Assembly (NCBI GenBank): GCA_913057905.1
Contig: CAJXPB010000001.1
Location: forward strand, 1,550,001 to 1,614,000
Direction: 5' to 3'
Length of the DNA: 64,000 nt
Source: an uncultured Pseudomonadota bacterium
Lineage (GTDB): Bacteria; Myxococcota_A; Bradymonadia; Bradymonadales; Bradymonadaceae
Shown here: one piece after another, positions 38,670 to 47,976 of the stretch
How the letters are laid out: each line of letters opens with the position of its first letter
Position numbering within the stretch: the stretch's first letter is position 1
Program-made: the position numbers and the translations under genes
The notes under the pieces: model-generated
The model's input: only the letters and a program-made list of their open reading frames with translations
Database searches by the model: none
Told to the model about the DNA's origin: nothing

Positions 38670-39371
38670 TCAGCAGCTTCCCGACGAGCATGTCCAGTCC
38701 CCGCTCATGTAAAGACTGTCGGGGACGCTGCAGGAATCCGAGTAGGAGCATTTCAGACCGGTCGTGTTGTTCACACAGCACACAACAGTCGGATTGCAGA
38801 TCCCTCCACCGCTTTTCGGCGGCGGACAGGTCATGGTGCCACCGGAGTCCGTCGCATCTGCGGAGGCGTCCATTCCGGTGTCGGCAGACACATCTTGGCC
38901 GACATCCATCGAGGCATCGTTCGCGGGCGCGTCGGGGATCTCCGAATCCAGCTCCATTACATCGTCCCCGCCGCCATCCTCGATCTCTGCGTCTTCGGGG
39001 CCCGAGTCTTCGGACATGGCATCCATCGAACTGCCGTCCATATCGGCCACGTCGCCCGCGTCATCGAAGACGTCCTCGACATCTCCCGAGCTACCGTCGA
39101 GATCCGTATCTCCGCCATCCTCCGGCCCCCCGTCGTCGACATCCGAGACATCAGCGGCGTCTGCGGCATCCGACACATCAGAGGTATCGGCGACATCCTC
39201 GACGTTCGTATCCTCGACGCCCATATCCTCGACGTCCATCTCGTCGACGTCCTTGGGATCGCCCATGCCCTCGGGCCCCGGGGTACTATCGCCGCAGGCA
39301 GTCACGAGGCCCCCCAGCACAATCAAACCAACGATCACGACACATCTGGTTCGCATAAATTCCGGCCACAT
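38670..39371 (-). CDS. acidic Asp-rich lipoprotein with Cys-rich C-terminus
   Basis: A 233-residue lipoprotein: signal peptide and lipobox VTAC, then about 150 residues of repeating DVxD/DxSD-type acidic low complexity, and a 50-residue C-terminal domain with nine Cys (CPPPKSGGGIC, VCC, LKCSYSDSC, WTC, GSC). The tail could form disulfides or bind metal; the acidic stretch could bind calcium. The ATG at 39371 has CGGAG six bases upstream; ATG 39356 also leaves a usable signal peptide. It lies upstream of the OmpA-like gene on the same strand. Function unknown. Confidence 0.72.
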   Translation of the reverse strand: MWPEFMRTRCVVIVGLIVLGGLVTACGDSTPGPEGMGDPKDVDEMDVEDMGVEDTNVEDVADTSDVSDAADAADVSDVDDGGPEDGGDTDLDGSSGDVEDVFDDAGDVADMDGSSMDAMSEDSGPEDAEIEDGGGDDVMELDSEIPDAPANDASMDVGQDVSADTGMDASADATDSGGTMTCPPPKSGGGICNPTVVCCVNNTTGLKCSYSDSCSVPDSLYMSGDWTCSSGSC

Positions 39372-39540
39372 GGGAGACTCCGGGTCGCAAATCACGCAAT
39401 GAATGATACCTGTGCATGGATTATAAGGTGGCTTTCCCGACGTGCAAAGGGGCGAGGCCACGCATCGTTGCAGACGCGGCGGCGGCGGTGTCATCATGGG
39501 GCCGACCCAACCATTTTCGTGGAACCCGACCGGGACTCTC

Positions 39541-41238
39541 ATGAGCTGGAAACCCTACCGAGCCGACGAATACATAGACTTCAACGAAGTCGAATCCTTC
39601 TGCAGAGATCTCGCCGAATGTCACCCGGAATGGGTCGAGCTCGAGACCGTCGGCGAGTCGCGGGAGAGGCGCCCCCTGTACCTGCTGACGATCAGTGCTC
39701 GGGATCCGGGGCCGGACGGCTCGGTCCGGGGTCGTCGCCCGGCGATCTGGCTCGATGCGGCGACCCACGCAGCGGAATGGACCGGAGTCAGCGCGGTGCT
39801 CTTCATCGTCTCGCGATGGGTCGAACAGCTCGTCGAAGGGGACGAGCCGCTGGAGCGGTGGTTCCGACGGCGCGAGGCGTTGGTCATGCCCTGCATCTCA
39901 CCGGATGGCTACCAGGCGATGCACGACGGGTCCCCTTTTCTGCGCTCCAACAAGCGCCCCCCGGCCGAGGGTGAAGTCCGGCAGGGACTCGACCCGCGCG
40001 ACATCGACGGCGACGGAACGGTCCGAATGATGCGGTGGAAGCACCCGGCCGGCTCGTTTGTCCCCGACGAGGATTGGGCGCCGTTTTTACGGCCGCGCAC
40101 CCTGGATGACGACCCCGACGACGCCTATTTCCTCTGCGACGAGGGCCTCTTCATCAACTGGGACGGCGTCGAGTGGACCGAAGCCCCGGCCGAATTCGGG
40201 CTCGACCTGAATCGTAATTTCCCGGCTCACTGGAAGCCGTTTTCGATGTTCGGCATGGATTCCGGGTCCTACCCGCTCAGCGAGCCGGAGTCCCGGGCGG
40301 TGGTAGATGCGTTTGCCTCCCATCCGCATATCGGCTGTGCACTGACGATGCACACCTACATGGGATGCATTCTGACCCAACCGTATCGGGAGGATACGCC
40401 GCTGGGCGACGACGACATCGAGCTGATGGAGATGCTGGCTGGCGACCTCGCCGAGGAGACGGGCTACGACGTGCACCGTGTCCACCCCGATTTCATGTAC
40501 GAAGAGGGGAACCCGATTCCGGGGGTGTGGGCCGATACCATCAGTTCGGTCTTCGGAGTCCCTGGATTCACAGTCGAGCTGTGGGACCCGTTTGACCATG
40601 TCGGCGTCGAGATCGAGGACCCGGCTTCATTCTTCCAAGATCCCGACCGCGACACTATCCTGGAGTACCTGCAGGGAGTCTCCGAGGACGCGTCGAATGT
40701 CCAATCATGGACCACCGTCGACCACCCTCAACTCGGCGAGGTCGAAGTGGGCGGACTTGAATACCTGCGGACGCTGCGCAACCCACCGGTCGACGAACTC
40801 GAGGGTGAATGCGAGACGGCCTGGCGGATGGCCGAACGGGCCCGCCGCTCCCTTCCCGACGTCTCGGCGACCGTGGAGGTCACGTCGATGGGCGACGAGG
40901 CTCACAATGTACGGGTCATCTTGGAGAACGTCGGATTTCTTCCAACCAGCGGGCTCGAACGGGGTGAAGACGTAGCCGACACTCCCGGGGTCCGAGTCTC
41001 GCTGAATGCAGAGGGTGAACTCGAGGTCGAGGGGCCCGACGAGCGTAACCTCGACCACATGGACGGCTGGGGAAACCTGAGGACGGGTTCGGGACGTCAT
41101 CCGCAATACGCGGGGCTCGGCCGTCGCGGCCACCGGGCGTGGGCCGAGTGGACCATACGGGGAGAAGGGCAATTGACCATCGACTGGTTCGCCGGCCGAG
41201 CCGGCCGCGGCTCAGAAGAGGTCGAGATCGGAGGCTGA
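39541..41238 (+). CDS. M14-family zinc carboxypeptidase
   Basis: A 565-residue metallopeptidase. Zinc ligands are the HAAE motif in ATHAAEWTG and the His in MHTYMG. LDLNRNFPAHW holds the substrate-binding Asn-Arg, and the catalytic Glu is in GFTVELWDPF. The catalytic domain covers about residues 5-370; the C-terminal part is probably a beta-domain. No signal peptide is visible, which is unusual for M14 carboxypeptidases, so it may be cytoplasmic or use another route. The ATG at 39541 is chosen for the homology start; 39496 is an alternative. Substrate unknown (peptide C-termini or peptidoglycan-type peptides). Confidence 0.88.
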   Translation: MSWKPYRADEYIDFNEVESFCRDLAECHPEWVELETVGESRERRPLYLLTISARDPGPDGSVRGRRPAIWLDAATHAAEWTGVSAVLFIVSRWVEQLVEGDEPLERWFRRREALVMPCISPDGYQAMHDGSPFLRSNKRPPAEGEVRQGLDPRDIDGDGTVRMMRWKHPAGSFVPDEDWAPFLRPRTLDDDPDDAYFLCDEGLFINWDGVEWTEAPAEFGLDLNRNFPAHWKPFSMFGMDSGSYPLSEPESRAVVDAFASHPHIGCALTMHTYMGCILTQPYREDTPLGDDDIELMEMLAGDLAEETGYDVHRVHPDFMYEEGNPIPGVWADTISSVFGVPGFTVELWDPFDHVGVEIEDPASFFQDPDRDTILEYLQGVSEDASNVQSWTTVDHPQLGEVEVGGLEYLRTLRNPPVDELEGECETAWRMAERARRSLPDVSATVEVTSMGDEAHNVRVILENVGFLPTSGLERGEDVADTPGVRVSLNAEGELEVEGPDERNLDHMDGWGNLRTGSGRHPQYAGLGRRGHRAWAEWTIRGEGQLTIDWFAGRAGRGSEEVEIGG

Positions 41239-41255
41239 GTCCGAACAACTCGCAC

Positions 41256-44200
41256 TCAGAACTGGATGCTCCGGTAATCGAGAGTATAGCGCGGCAGCTT
41301 GTAGAAGCGGACATCCGTGAAGTTGAAGCTGTCGATCGAGCCGTTCGGGACATCGATTCCGACCAGCCGCAGCGTATACAGCCCGGGCGGATAGGGTTCC
41401 GGGCGGCGGTAGTCGGGCAGACCGGAAAAGTCGGGGAACGAAGGGATCCGAATTTGCGGTGACGAGCCGGGTACGAACGACTCGAAGACGATCCTCCCGC
41501 GTCGGTCGTAGGCCTGCGCCCGGATGATGTCGGGCGCCTCCCGGGCCGTGAGCTTGAAGTTGATCAGGTCGCCGGGTTGCTGACGCAGGCTGAGTTGCCC
41601 CTCCGGCAGCGCCACCCCGAGAAGCGGCGGCATGGAGATCGTCTGTTGCACCGAAGTCGCCCCGAGTTTCTCGGCGATCGAATACGGGAGGGTCAAGGCA
41701 CTACTGCGCTGCTGGTAGGCTCCGCCGACGACGTCGATTTTGACCCCGGACAACGGCCCCGTCAGCGGCGGGTAACCCGAGGCCTGCAGAAGAGTGCTCG
41801 TACCCCGAGCCGACGCGAGCCGTCCGAAGACCCCCTCGGATCCGAAGTCCAGCCAGGGCTGAAAATCGAATACATTTGGGCCCTCTGCCGCATCGAACGG
41901 TTTGTTGGGCACCTTCAGGGTCACCGCCTCGTCGAGTTCGATGTTGAGGTCGATATCGCGCTGATAGGTCTGCCCCTTGACGGCGACCTGGAAGCGCTTG
42001 ACGCCCATCCGCTCCGCCGTGAACTCGCCGGTATTCAGATCGCGGAACCCACCGAGGGCAACCAGCGCGAGGTCACCGGTTCGCGTCTCGATGCTGTAGG
42101 GCCCGTTCTCGGTGAGCCGATTGTTCGGCCCGGGGCTCGGGTTGGGCGTCAGCCGGTCGGCTCGCGTGGTATACACGTAGGCGACCTCCCGTTGATTGGG
42201 CCCCGGTACCGTCAATTTATTCAACCCCGTCAGTTGGCCGGAGAAGACCGGCGGCCCCTGTGGCGGTGGGGGTGGAGGCGGCGGAGGGTTATCGATGTCG
42301 GGTCTGGGGCCCAGATCCGGATCGGGATTCGTCCCGCCATCCCCGTTGGGCGAACCCACGTCGACATCAACCGGCGTCACATCCGGAACATCCACATCGA
42401 TGCCCCCTCCGTCGCCCGCATCGGGCACGCCGGCGTCCATCGGTGGCGGGGGATCCGGCGGAGAAAGCCGGGTCAGATGCAGAGTGATGTTCGTGGCGTT
42501 GACTCGCTGGATGGTGGCGGTCGAAAAATTCGGTGCCGTCGCGGCGATCGTCTGCCGCCCATACACCTCGGGCCCGCTGAAGGTGATCATCCCATTCAGA
42601 TCGGTGCGGCCCGAAAACGAAGTCGGCGCATTTGCGGCGAGCATGACGTAGGCGTCGTCGATGGGAGCGCCCCCCTCGGAGTAGACCGATACATTGACCG
42701 ATCCTTCGATGTCGCCGCCCCAGGAGCCGCCGCTGCGGCTCGCCGGGTTGAAGTAGGTAAACCGGTCCGGGACGCTGGCCGTGGTGGTACCCTGAGTGAC
42801 CGCAATGTCGACCGAACCGATCTGGCCCGGGGGTGACCGGACTGCCAGGGTCTGCGCATCGAGTCGCTCGAGGGTCTGGACAGAGTCGCCGCCAAAGGTC
42901 ACCGCCAGATCCGACTCCAAGAAGCCCTGTCCGCGAATCAGCACGTAGGTACCACCGGCGACGGACCCTCGCAGGGGGCTTGCCCCATAGACCTCGAGTG
43001 GTTCGGAGTAGGTAAACCCGTACTCGCGGCGGGCCTGATGGTCCCCGCGGTCGACCACGACGTCGACGGCGCCGGCGGCATGCGACGGCGTTGTGGCCTG
43101 GATGGTTGAATCATTCTGGACCGTGTAACCGGCGGTGACACCCCCGAATCGGACGTCGGTCGTTCCGTTGAAGCCGTCGCCGTTGATCGTCACCGAAGTA
43201 CCGCCCGCTGCGGGCCCCCGATTCGGCTGGACCGACGTGATCTCCAAGGGGCGAAGGTACTCGTAGGCGCCGCTGAGTGTCGCCGGCGATTCCGCACCGT
43301 CCGTGTAGGACACCGTCACGTCCACGAACCCCGCACTGGCGGACGGAGCGGTGGCCACAGCGTAGCCTGGCCCCTGGTCCTGAATGGTCGCGGGAGTCGA
43401 CCCGAACGTCACCTCGAGGCTCGGGTCTGAGAGTCCAAAGCCAACCAACGTCACCGGAGTCCCGCCGGTCGAAGGGCCGTGATCGGGACGCACCGACTCG
43501 AGGGTCAGCCCGGTCGGCTGAGAAGTCGCCTGGTAAACAAACGCATCCCGAGCGCGAGCCGACTCACCCTTTGGCTTGTCGACAACCACGTCTACCACCC
43601 CCTTTGAGCCCGGCGGCGTGGTCACCGTCGCCTGAGTTCCGCCGGCATTGACCGACGTAACCGTGGCTGTGTTCCCTCCGAAGGTGACGGTCATCCCCGG
43701 CTCGTAGCCTCGGCCCTCCAATGTCACGGAGGTCCCTCCACCCACCGGACCGAGCGCCGGCTTGACCCTGTCTACCTCGAGCGGAACGACATACTCGACG
43801 GCATCGGCGACGCGGATCGTCGCCTCGCGATTGGTTATCCGAAGATCGACGAGGCCCGCTGCATGCGGCGGGGCGAGGACTCGAAGGGTCTGTGAATCGA
43901 TGAACTCATGGGTCAGGGCCGTCTCGCCGCCCAGGCTCACCCGGGTGTCCGCGGTGAAACCGCCCCCGGTGATCGTCAGTTGGAACCCGCCGCGGGTGGG
44001 GATGACATCGGGTTGAATCGACTTGAATGAGAGGGTCTTGGTGTAGGTATAGGCCGGCCCCAGCGACGCCTCACCGGTGTCCGGATCCTTCGCCTTGACG
44101 GTGACCGGCCCCGGGCTCGATCCGGCAGGAGTCTGACCGACGAGACGTCCATCGACCACGCGGACGTCTGCGCGCCGGCCCCCAAAGAAGAGTGCCGTTT

Positions 44201-44627
44201 CTTCGGTAAACCCCTGACCCTCGACGACGAACTTCGTGCCGCCTTCGACCGGTCCGCGCCCCGGGGTGATCTGCTGGAGTGCCAGATCGGCGGGGGCCGT
44301 ATCCGCCATACCGAAGTCCCAGTCGTCGACGTCCCGGTCACTCGAGTCGCCGCGCGTGTCCCGCGGAGAGGTATCGCGAGGCGCGGTATCCTCGGAGGGA
44401 CCGTCCGGCGCTGCATCGGCGGTATCGGGCACAGCATCCAGACCGGCGTCGGCAATTACATCGGCGCCACCGTCCAGGTCGTCGCCCGGCTCCTGGGTCA
44501 TGTCGTCCGAGCAACCGAACCCGAAGAGCAGCAAGCAGACAGACAGGTGCGCCAGGCTGGGTCGAATCCAGCGGATGCTGGGTCCTGCGCCCCGCCCGTT
44601 GTCGGTTGTCTGGTCATGTCTCGTCAT
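41256..44627 (-). CDS. IPT/TIG-domain surface lipoprotein
   Basis: A 1123-residue lipoprotein: signal peptide with lipobox FGFGC, an Asp-rich spacer of about 80 residues, six consecutive IPT/TIG domains (each with the GPxxGGTxVTxxGxGF signature, about residues 120-640), a carboxypeptidase-regulatory-like domain, and a Pro-rich hinge with a run of nine Pro (about residue 790). The last 300 residues hold a further beta-rich region with a jelly-roll-like end. IPT/TIG arrays are Ig-like extensions used in adhesion and receptor contacts. It converges with the M14 peptidase gene. Confidence 0.88.
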   Translation of the reverse strand: MTRHDQTTDNGRGAGPSIRWIRPSLAHLSVCLLLFGFGCSDDMTQEPGDDLDGGADVIADAGLDAVPDTADAAPDGPSEDTAPRDTSPRDTRGDSSDRDVDDWDFGMADTAPADLALQQITPGRGPVEGGTKFVVEGQGFTEETALFFGGRRADVRVVDGRLVGQTPAGSSPGPVTVKAKDPDTGEASLGPAYTYTKTLSFKSIQPDVIPTRGGFQLTITGGGFTADTRVSLGGETALTHEFIDSQTLRVLAPPHAAGLVDLRITNREATIRVADAVEYVVPLEVDRVKPALGPVGGGTSVTLEGRGYEPGMTVTFGGNTATVTSVNAGGTQATVTTPPGSKGVVDVVVDKPKGESARARDAFVYQATSQPTGLTLESVRPDHGPSTGGTPVTLVGFGLSDPSLEVTFGSTPATIQDQGPGYAVATAPSASAGFVDVTVSYTDGAESPATLSGAYEYLRPLEITSVQPNRGPAAGGTSVTINGDGFNGTTDVRFGGVTAGYTVQNDSTIQATTPSHAAGAVDVVVDRGDHQARREYGFTYSEPLEVYGASPLRGSVAGGTYVLIRGQGFLESDLAVTFGGDSVQTLERLDAQTLAVRSPPGQIGSVDIAVTQGTTTASVPDRFTYFNPASRSGGSWGGDIEGSVNVSVYSEGGAPIDDAYVMLAANAPTSFSGRTDLNGMITFSGPEVYGRQTIAATAPNFSTATIQRVNATNITLHLTRLSPPDPPPPMDAGVPDAGDGGGIDVDVPDVTPVDVDVGSPNGDGGTNPDPDLGPRPDIDNPPPPPPPPPQGPPVFSGQLTGLNKLTVPGPNQREVAYVYTTRADRLTPNPSPGPNNRLTENGPYSIETRTGDLALVALGGFRDLNTGEFTAERMGVKRFQVAVKGQTYQRDIDLNIELDEAVTLKVPNKPFDAAEGPNVFDFQPWLDFGSEGVFGRLASARGTSTLLQASGYPPLTGPLSGVKIDVVGGAYQQRSSALTLPYSIAEKLGATSVQQTISMPPLLGVALPEGQLSLRQQPGDLINFKLTAREAPDIIRAQAYDRRGRIVFESFVPGSSPQIRIPSFPDFSGLPDYRRPEPYPPGLYTLRLVGIDVPNGSIDSFNFTDVRFYKLPRYTLDYRSIQF

Positions 44628-44820
44628 TACAACCTGAGAATAGGTCCCGAGCCACTGCGCTTCAACTCTGGGATGCGCCCCTCGCAGGAAGAATTCACCG
44701 GAAGTCGATCAACACTTGCTTATCGGTTAATGTTTCTGCACAGTCTCGCCGACAACGTTACATCCAACAGCTCAGACTCTAGACTGATTGAAAGGACGAT
44801 TCTCTCGGAGGTATCACGTG

Positions 44821-47800
44821 ATGCAGCATGTACGCACCTGGGTTTCGATAGTCACCTGCTCACTGTTGGTCTTTAGCGCCGCCTGCGGCGGCGACGAGAC
44901 ACCCGACGTCCCCACCGGAAGCATCGAGGGGACCGTCACACTTGAAGGTAACGGCCCCGCTGCCAACGTGACCGTGGGTATCCAGTCCGAAGACACCGAG
45001 GTCCTGACCGGCGAGGACGGAAGCTTTGCCTTCGACAGCGTCGTCACCGGGACCTACACCCTTGTCATGCCGCGGGACGGGTACGTGACCGCGCGCCCCG
45101 AGATCGAAGTCACGCAGAACGAAGCGACGCAGGTCGACATCACGCTCCAGCAGATCAACGAACCGCCGGCCATCGACGACCTCACCGTCGACCCCGAAAC
45201 CCTCGAACCGTCCGGCACCTCGACCATCACCGTGACGGCCTCGGATCCGAATCCCGATGAACTCTCCTACTCGTTCGAGGCGACCAATGGATTCTCATTT
45301 ACCTCGACCGATGGAAACACCGGCGAGCTGACTGCGCCAGACAGCTTCGGGACCACCGGGAGCGTCACCATCGTCGTCTCGGACGAAGACGGCGCCACTG
45401 CCCGCGAGCGAATCACGGTCTCGACGGTCACCAATACGGCGCCGAACATCAACGGCATCACCGCGGCACCTTCGACCCTCCAGCCCGGGGGCACGGCGAC
45501 GGTGATCGTCAGCGCGGCCGATGCTGAATCCGACCAACTGAGTTATCAGTGGAGCGCACCGATGGGGTGGAGCATCGACGACCCCACGGCCGACGAGATC
45601 ACCGTCACGGCACCCGACATGTACGACGCCAGCGCCATCCTCGACGTCACGGTCTCCGACGACCGGGGATTCGAGGCCACAGCCAGCATTTCGCTGTCCA
45701 CGGTCCTCAACAATGGGCCGGTCATCTCGAGCGTCACGGCCTCTCCCCAGAGCGTGGCTCGGGGCGGTGAGTTGACCTTGAACGTCTCGGCGGGTGACCC
45801 GAATGGGGATCCCCTGACCTACCAGTGGAGCGCCCCCCAGAACTGGACCCTCGATGACCCGAGTATCGCACAGCCCACGCTCACGGCGCCCGAGCAGCCC
45901 GGTGAGACGGCCACGATCGACGTGACCGTGACCGACTCGCAGGGCGTCGATGCCAGCGGCTCGGTCGTGGTCTCGACGCTGCCAAATTCAGCTCCCGTCA
46001 TCAGCAGCCTGCTCCCAGAAAACAGCAACCTGTCGCGGGGCGGGACGACCGATGTATCGATCAGCGCCGCCGACCCGGACGGGGACATGCTTAGCTACAG
46101 TTGGACAGTGGGGAATTCGGCCTGGAGCTACACCGGCAGCGGCGACACGATCGCGCTGACGGCGCCAGATACCGCCTCGAGTTCGACGATGGTCACGGCG
46201 ACGGTCACCGACTCGGTCGGGGCCTCGACGTCCAGTACGGTCATCGTCCAAACCGTGCCCAATCAAAGTCCAATCGTCTCGAGCATTTATCCCAAAAACA
46301 ACCCGATCCCCCGCGGAGGATCTACAGATGTGGTCGTCAATGCGTCGGATCCCAACGGCGACACCCTCAACTACAGTTGGTCGACCGACGACCCGGCCAA
46401 CTGGTCGATCTCGGGGACCGGTGACACCGCCTCGTTGAGCGGCCCGGATACCCCGGATGCCTCGACGCTGGTGACCGTGACGGTCAGCGACGAGCTCGGG
46501 GCGTCGACGAGTTCGACCACTCAGGTGAGCACGGTCGACAACCAGGCCCCGACGATTACGTCGCTGCCGAACATCCCCAATCAGGTCGACGTGGGACGCG
46601 GCGCGGCCTTCAACTACCAGGCCACCGCCTCAGACCCCGACGACCCGGCCTCGAGTCTGACGTGGGATCTCAACACAACCCCCTCCACGAGTGCTACGAT
46701 CGACAGCAACGGACTCGTCAGTTGGACGATCAGCAGCGACCTCGCCAACACAAACGTCACGATGGAAGTCTCGGTCACCGACGGCAACGATACGGTCTCC
46801 CAGACCTTCACCGTGCCCATCGGCACGCTCGAGGTCCAGACCGACGGAACGTACAACGTCGGAGACAATGCATCGATCGCCTTCGCCGACTTCGACGGCG
46901 ATGGACTCTCGGACCTGGCCGGCACACACCGCTTCGATGAAGACCTCTCGTATGTACTGTCGGGGACCGGCTACGGCACGGAAAACAGCCTGGACTGGGG
47001 GGCGACCGTCGCGGACGACTGCAACCTCGACCGGGCCGGAGACCTCGATGGGGATATGGATCCGGATGTCGTCAGCACCTGTGATTCGGCCGCATCCGGA
47101 ACGAATCTCCAGCTTGTGACCTGGATCAACGACATCCCGTCCTCCGGAAGTTTCTCGACGGGCCAGTCGCTGTTGACCGGCGCCGCCGTCAGCGCAACCG
47201 ACGTACGCGTCTCGGACCTGACCGGCGACGGTGCCGCTGAAGTCATCGTCTCGGACACTGCCGGCGACATCCACGTCTTCTCGAACAATGGCTCCGGCAC
47301 CCTGACCGGCCCGGTGACGTACACTCCGACACGCCCGTCGCCGCCGTCGGGCACCGTCAACAACTACGCCATCGAACGAATCCACGTCTCCGACGTCGAC
47401 ACCGACCCGGAGATGGAACTGGTCATACTGGAACAATTCAACACGGCCAGCGGAAACGTCGCCAACGGCGTGGTCTACAGCTTTACCTCCGGCGGCACGC
47501 TGCAGACCTCGCGCGACTCGGTCACAAGTCTCGACCGCTACCCCGACAAACTTCAGGTCGGCGACCTGGATGGCGACGGCAACCCGGACCTGATCACCAA
47601 GACCGACGAGACCTCCGGTTCAAACGACGTCCGCGTCGAGAGTTACATCAACGACGGAACAGGGTCGTTCATGAAGGTCGGCTCGGTCGGGTCGACGGCC
47701 CTGTGCAACACCACGTCGAATCGTGGCATCGCCCTGGGAGACATCGACGGCGACGGACAGACCGACGTCGTGGTCGGCAACGACTGCGACGGCAGCGTCC

Positions 47801-47967
47801 ACGTCGCCTTCGGCAACAGCATGGGTGGGTTTGACGGCTTCGTGCAGTTGCAGGTCTCGACCCTGGGCACCGACGAAACCGAAGACATCTACGTCGGAAA
47901 CTTCAATTCCGACGGATACGTCGATATCTTCGCCTACGACTTCGGCGGCTTCTCCATCTACTACTGA
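44821..47967 (+). CDS. propeller lipoprotein, paralogue 1 (CPReg-Ig6-FG-GAP)
   Basis: A 1048-residue lipoprotein with lipobox SAAC. Order: carboxypeptidase-regulatory-like domain (GSIEGTVTLEGNGP, about 35-110), six Ig-like domains each introduced by N-x-x-P-x-I (last one a cadherin/He-PIG type), then a seven-blade FG-GAP propeller with calcium loops (FADFDGDGLSDLA, AGDLDGDMDPDVV, VSDLTGDGAAEVI, VSDVDTDPEMELV, VGDLDGDGNPDLI, LGDIDGDGQTDVV, VGNFNSDGYVDIF), and C-terminal FSIYY. GGAGGT lies eight bases before the ATG. Only nine bases separate it from paralogue 2. A surface ligand-binding role is likely; the ligand is unknown. Confidence 0.9.
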   Translation: MQHVRTWVSIVTCSLLVFSAACGGDETPDVPTGSIEGTVTLEGNGPAANVTVGIQSEDTEVLTGEDGSFAFDSVVTGTYTLVMPRDGYVTARPEIEVTQNEATQVDITLQQINEPPAIDDLTVDPETLEPSGTSTITVTASDPNPDELSYSFEATNGFSFTSTDGNTGELTAPDSFGTTGSVTIVVSDEDGATARERITVSTVTNTAPNINGITAAPSTLQPGGTATVIVSAADAESDQLSYQWSAPMGWSIDDPTADEITVTAPDMYDASAILDVTVSDDRGFEATASISLSTVLNNGPVISSVTASPQSVARGGELTLNVSAGDPNGDPLTYQWSAPQNWTLDDPSIAQPTLTAPEQPGETATIDVTVTDSQGVDASGSVVVSTLPNSAPVISSLLPENSNLSRGGTTDVSISAADPDGDMLSYSWTVGNSAWSYTGSGDTIALTAPDTASSSTMVTATVTDSVGASTSSTVIVQTVPNQSPIVSSIYPKNNPIPRGGSTDVVVNASDPNGDTLNYSWSTDDPANWSISGTGDTASLSGPDTPDASTLVTVTVSDELGASTSSTTQVSTVDNQAPTITSLPNIPNQVDVGRGAAFNYQATASDPDDPASSLTWDLNTTPSTSATIDSNGLVSWTISSDLANTNVTMEVSVTDGNDTVSQTFTVPIGTLEVQTDGTYNVGDNASIAFADFDGDGLSDLAGTHRFDEDLSYVLSGTGYGTENSLDWGATVADDCNLDRAGDLDGDMDPDVVSTCDSAASGTNLQLVTWINDIPSSGSFSTGQSLLTGAAVSATDVRVSDLTGDGAAEVIVSDTAGDIHVFSNNGSGTLTGPVTYTPTRPSPPSGTVNNYAIERIHVSDVDTDPEMELVILEQFNTASGNVANGVVYSFTSGGTLQTSRDSVTSLDRYPDKLQVGDLDGDGNPDLITKTDETSGSNDVRVESYINDGTGSFMKVGSVGSTALCNTTSNRGIALGDIDGDGQTDVVVGNDCDGSVHVAFGNSMGGFDGFVQLQVSTLGTDETEDIYVGNFNSDGYVDIFAYDFGGFSIYY

Positions 47968-47976
47968 CACACCGAC

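Noticed and set aside
41235-41259. CTGAGT...ACTCAG hairpin between convergent genes
   Set aside because: Only six base pairs with a 13-base loop, overlapping both gene ends; too weak to call a terminator.
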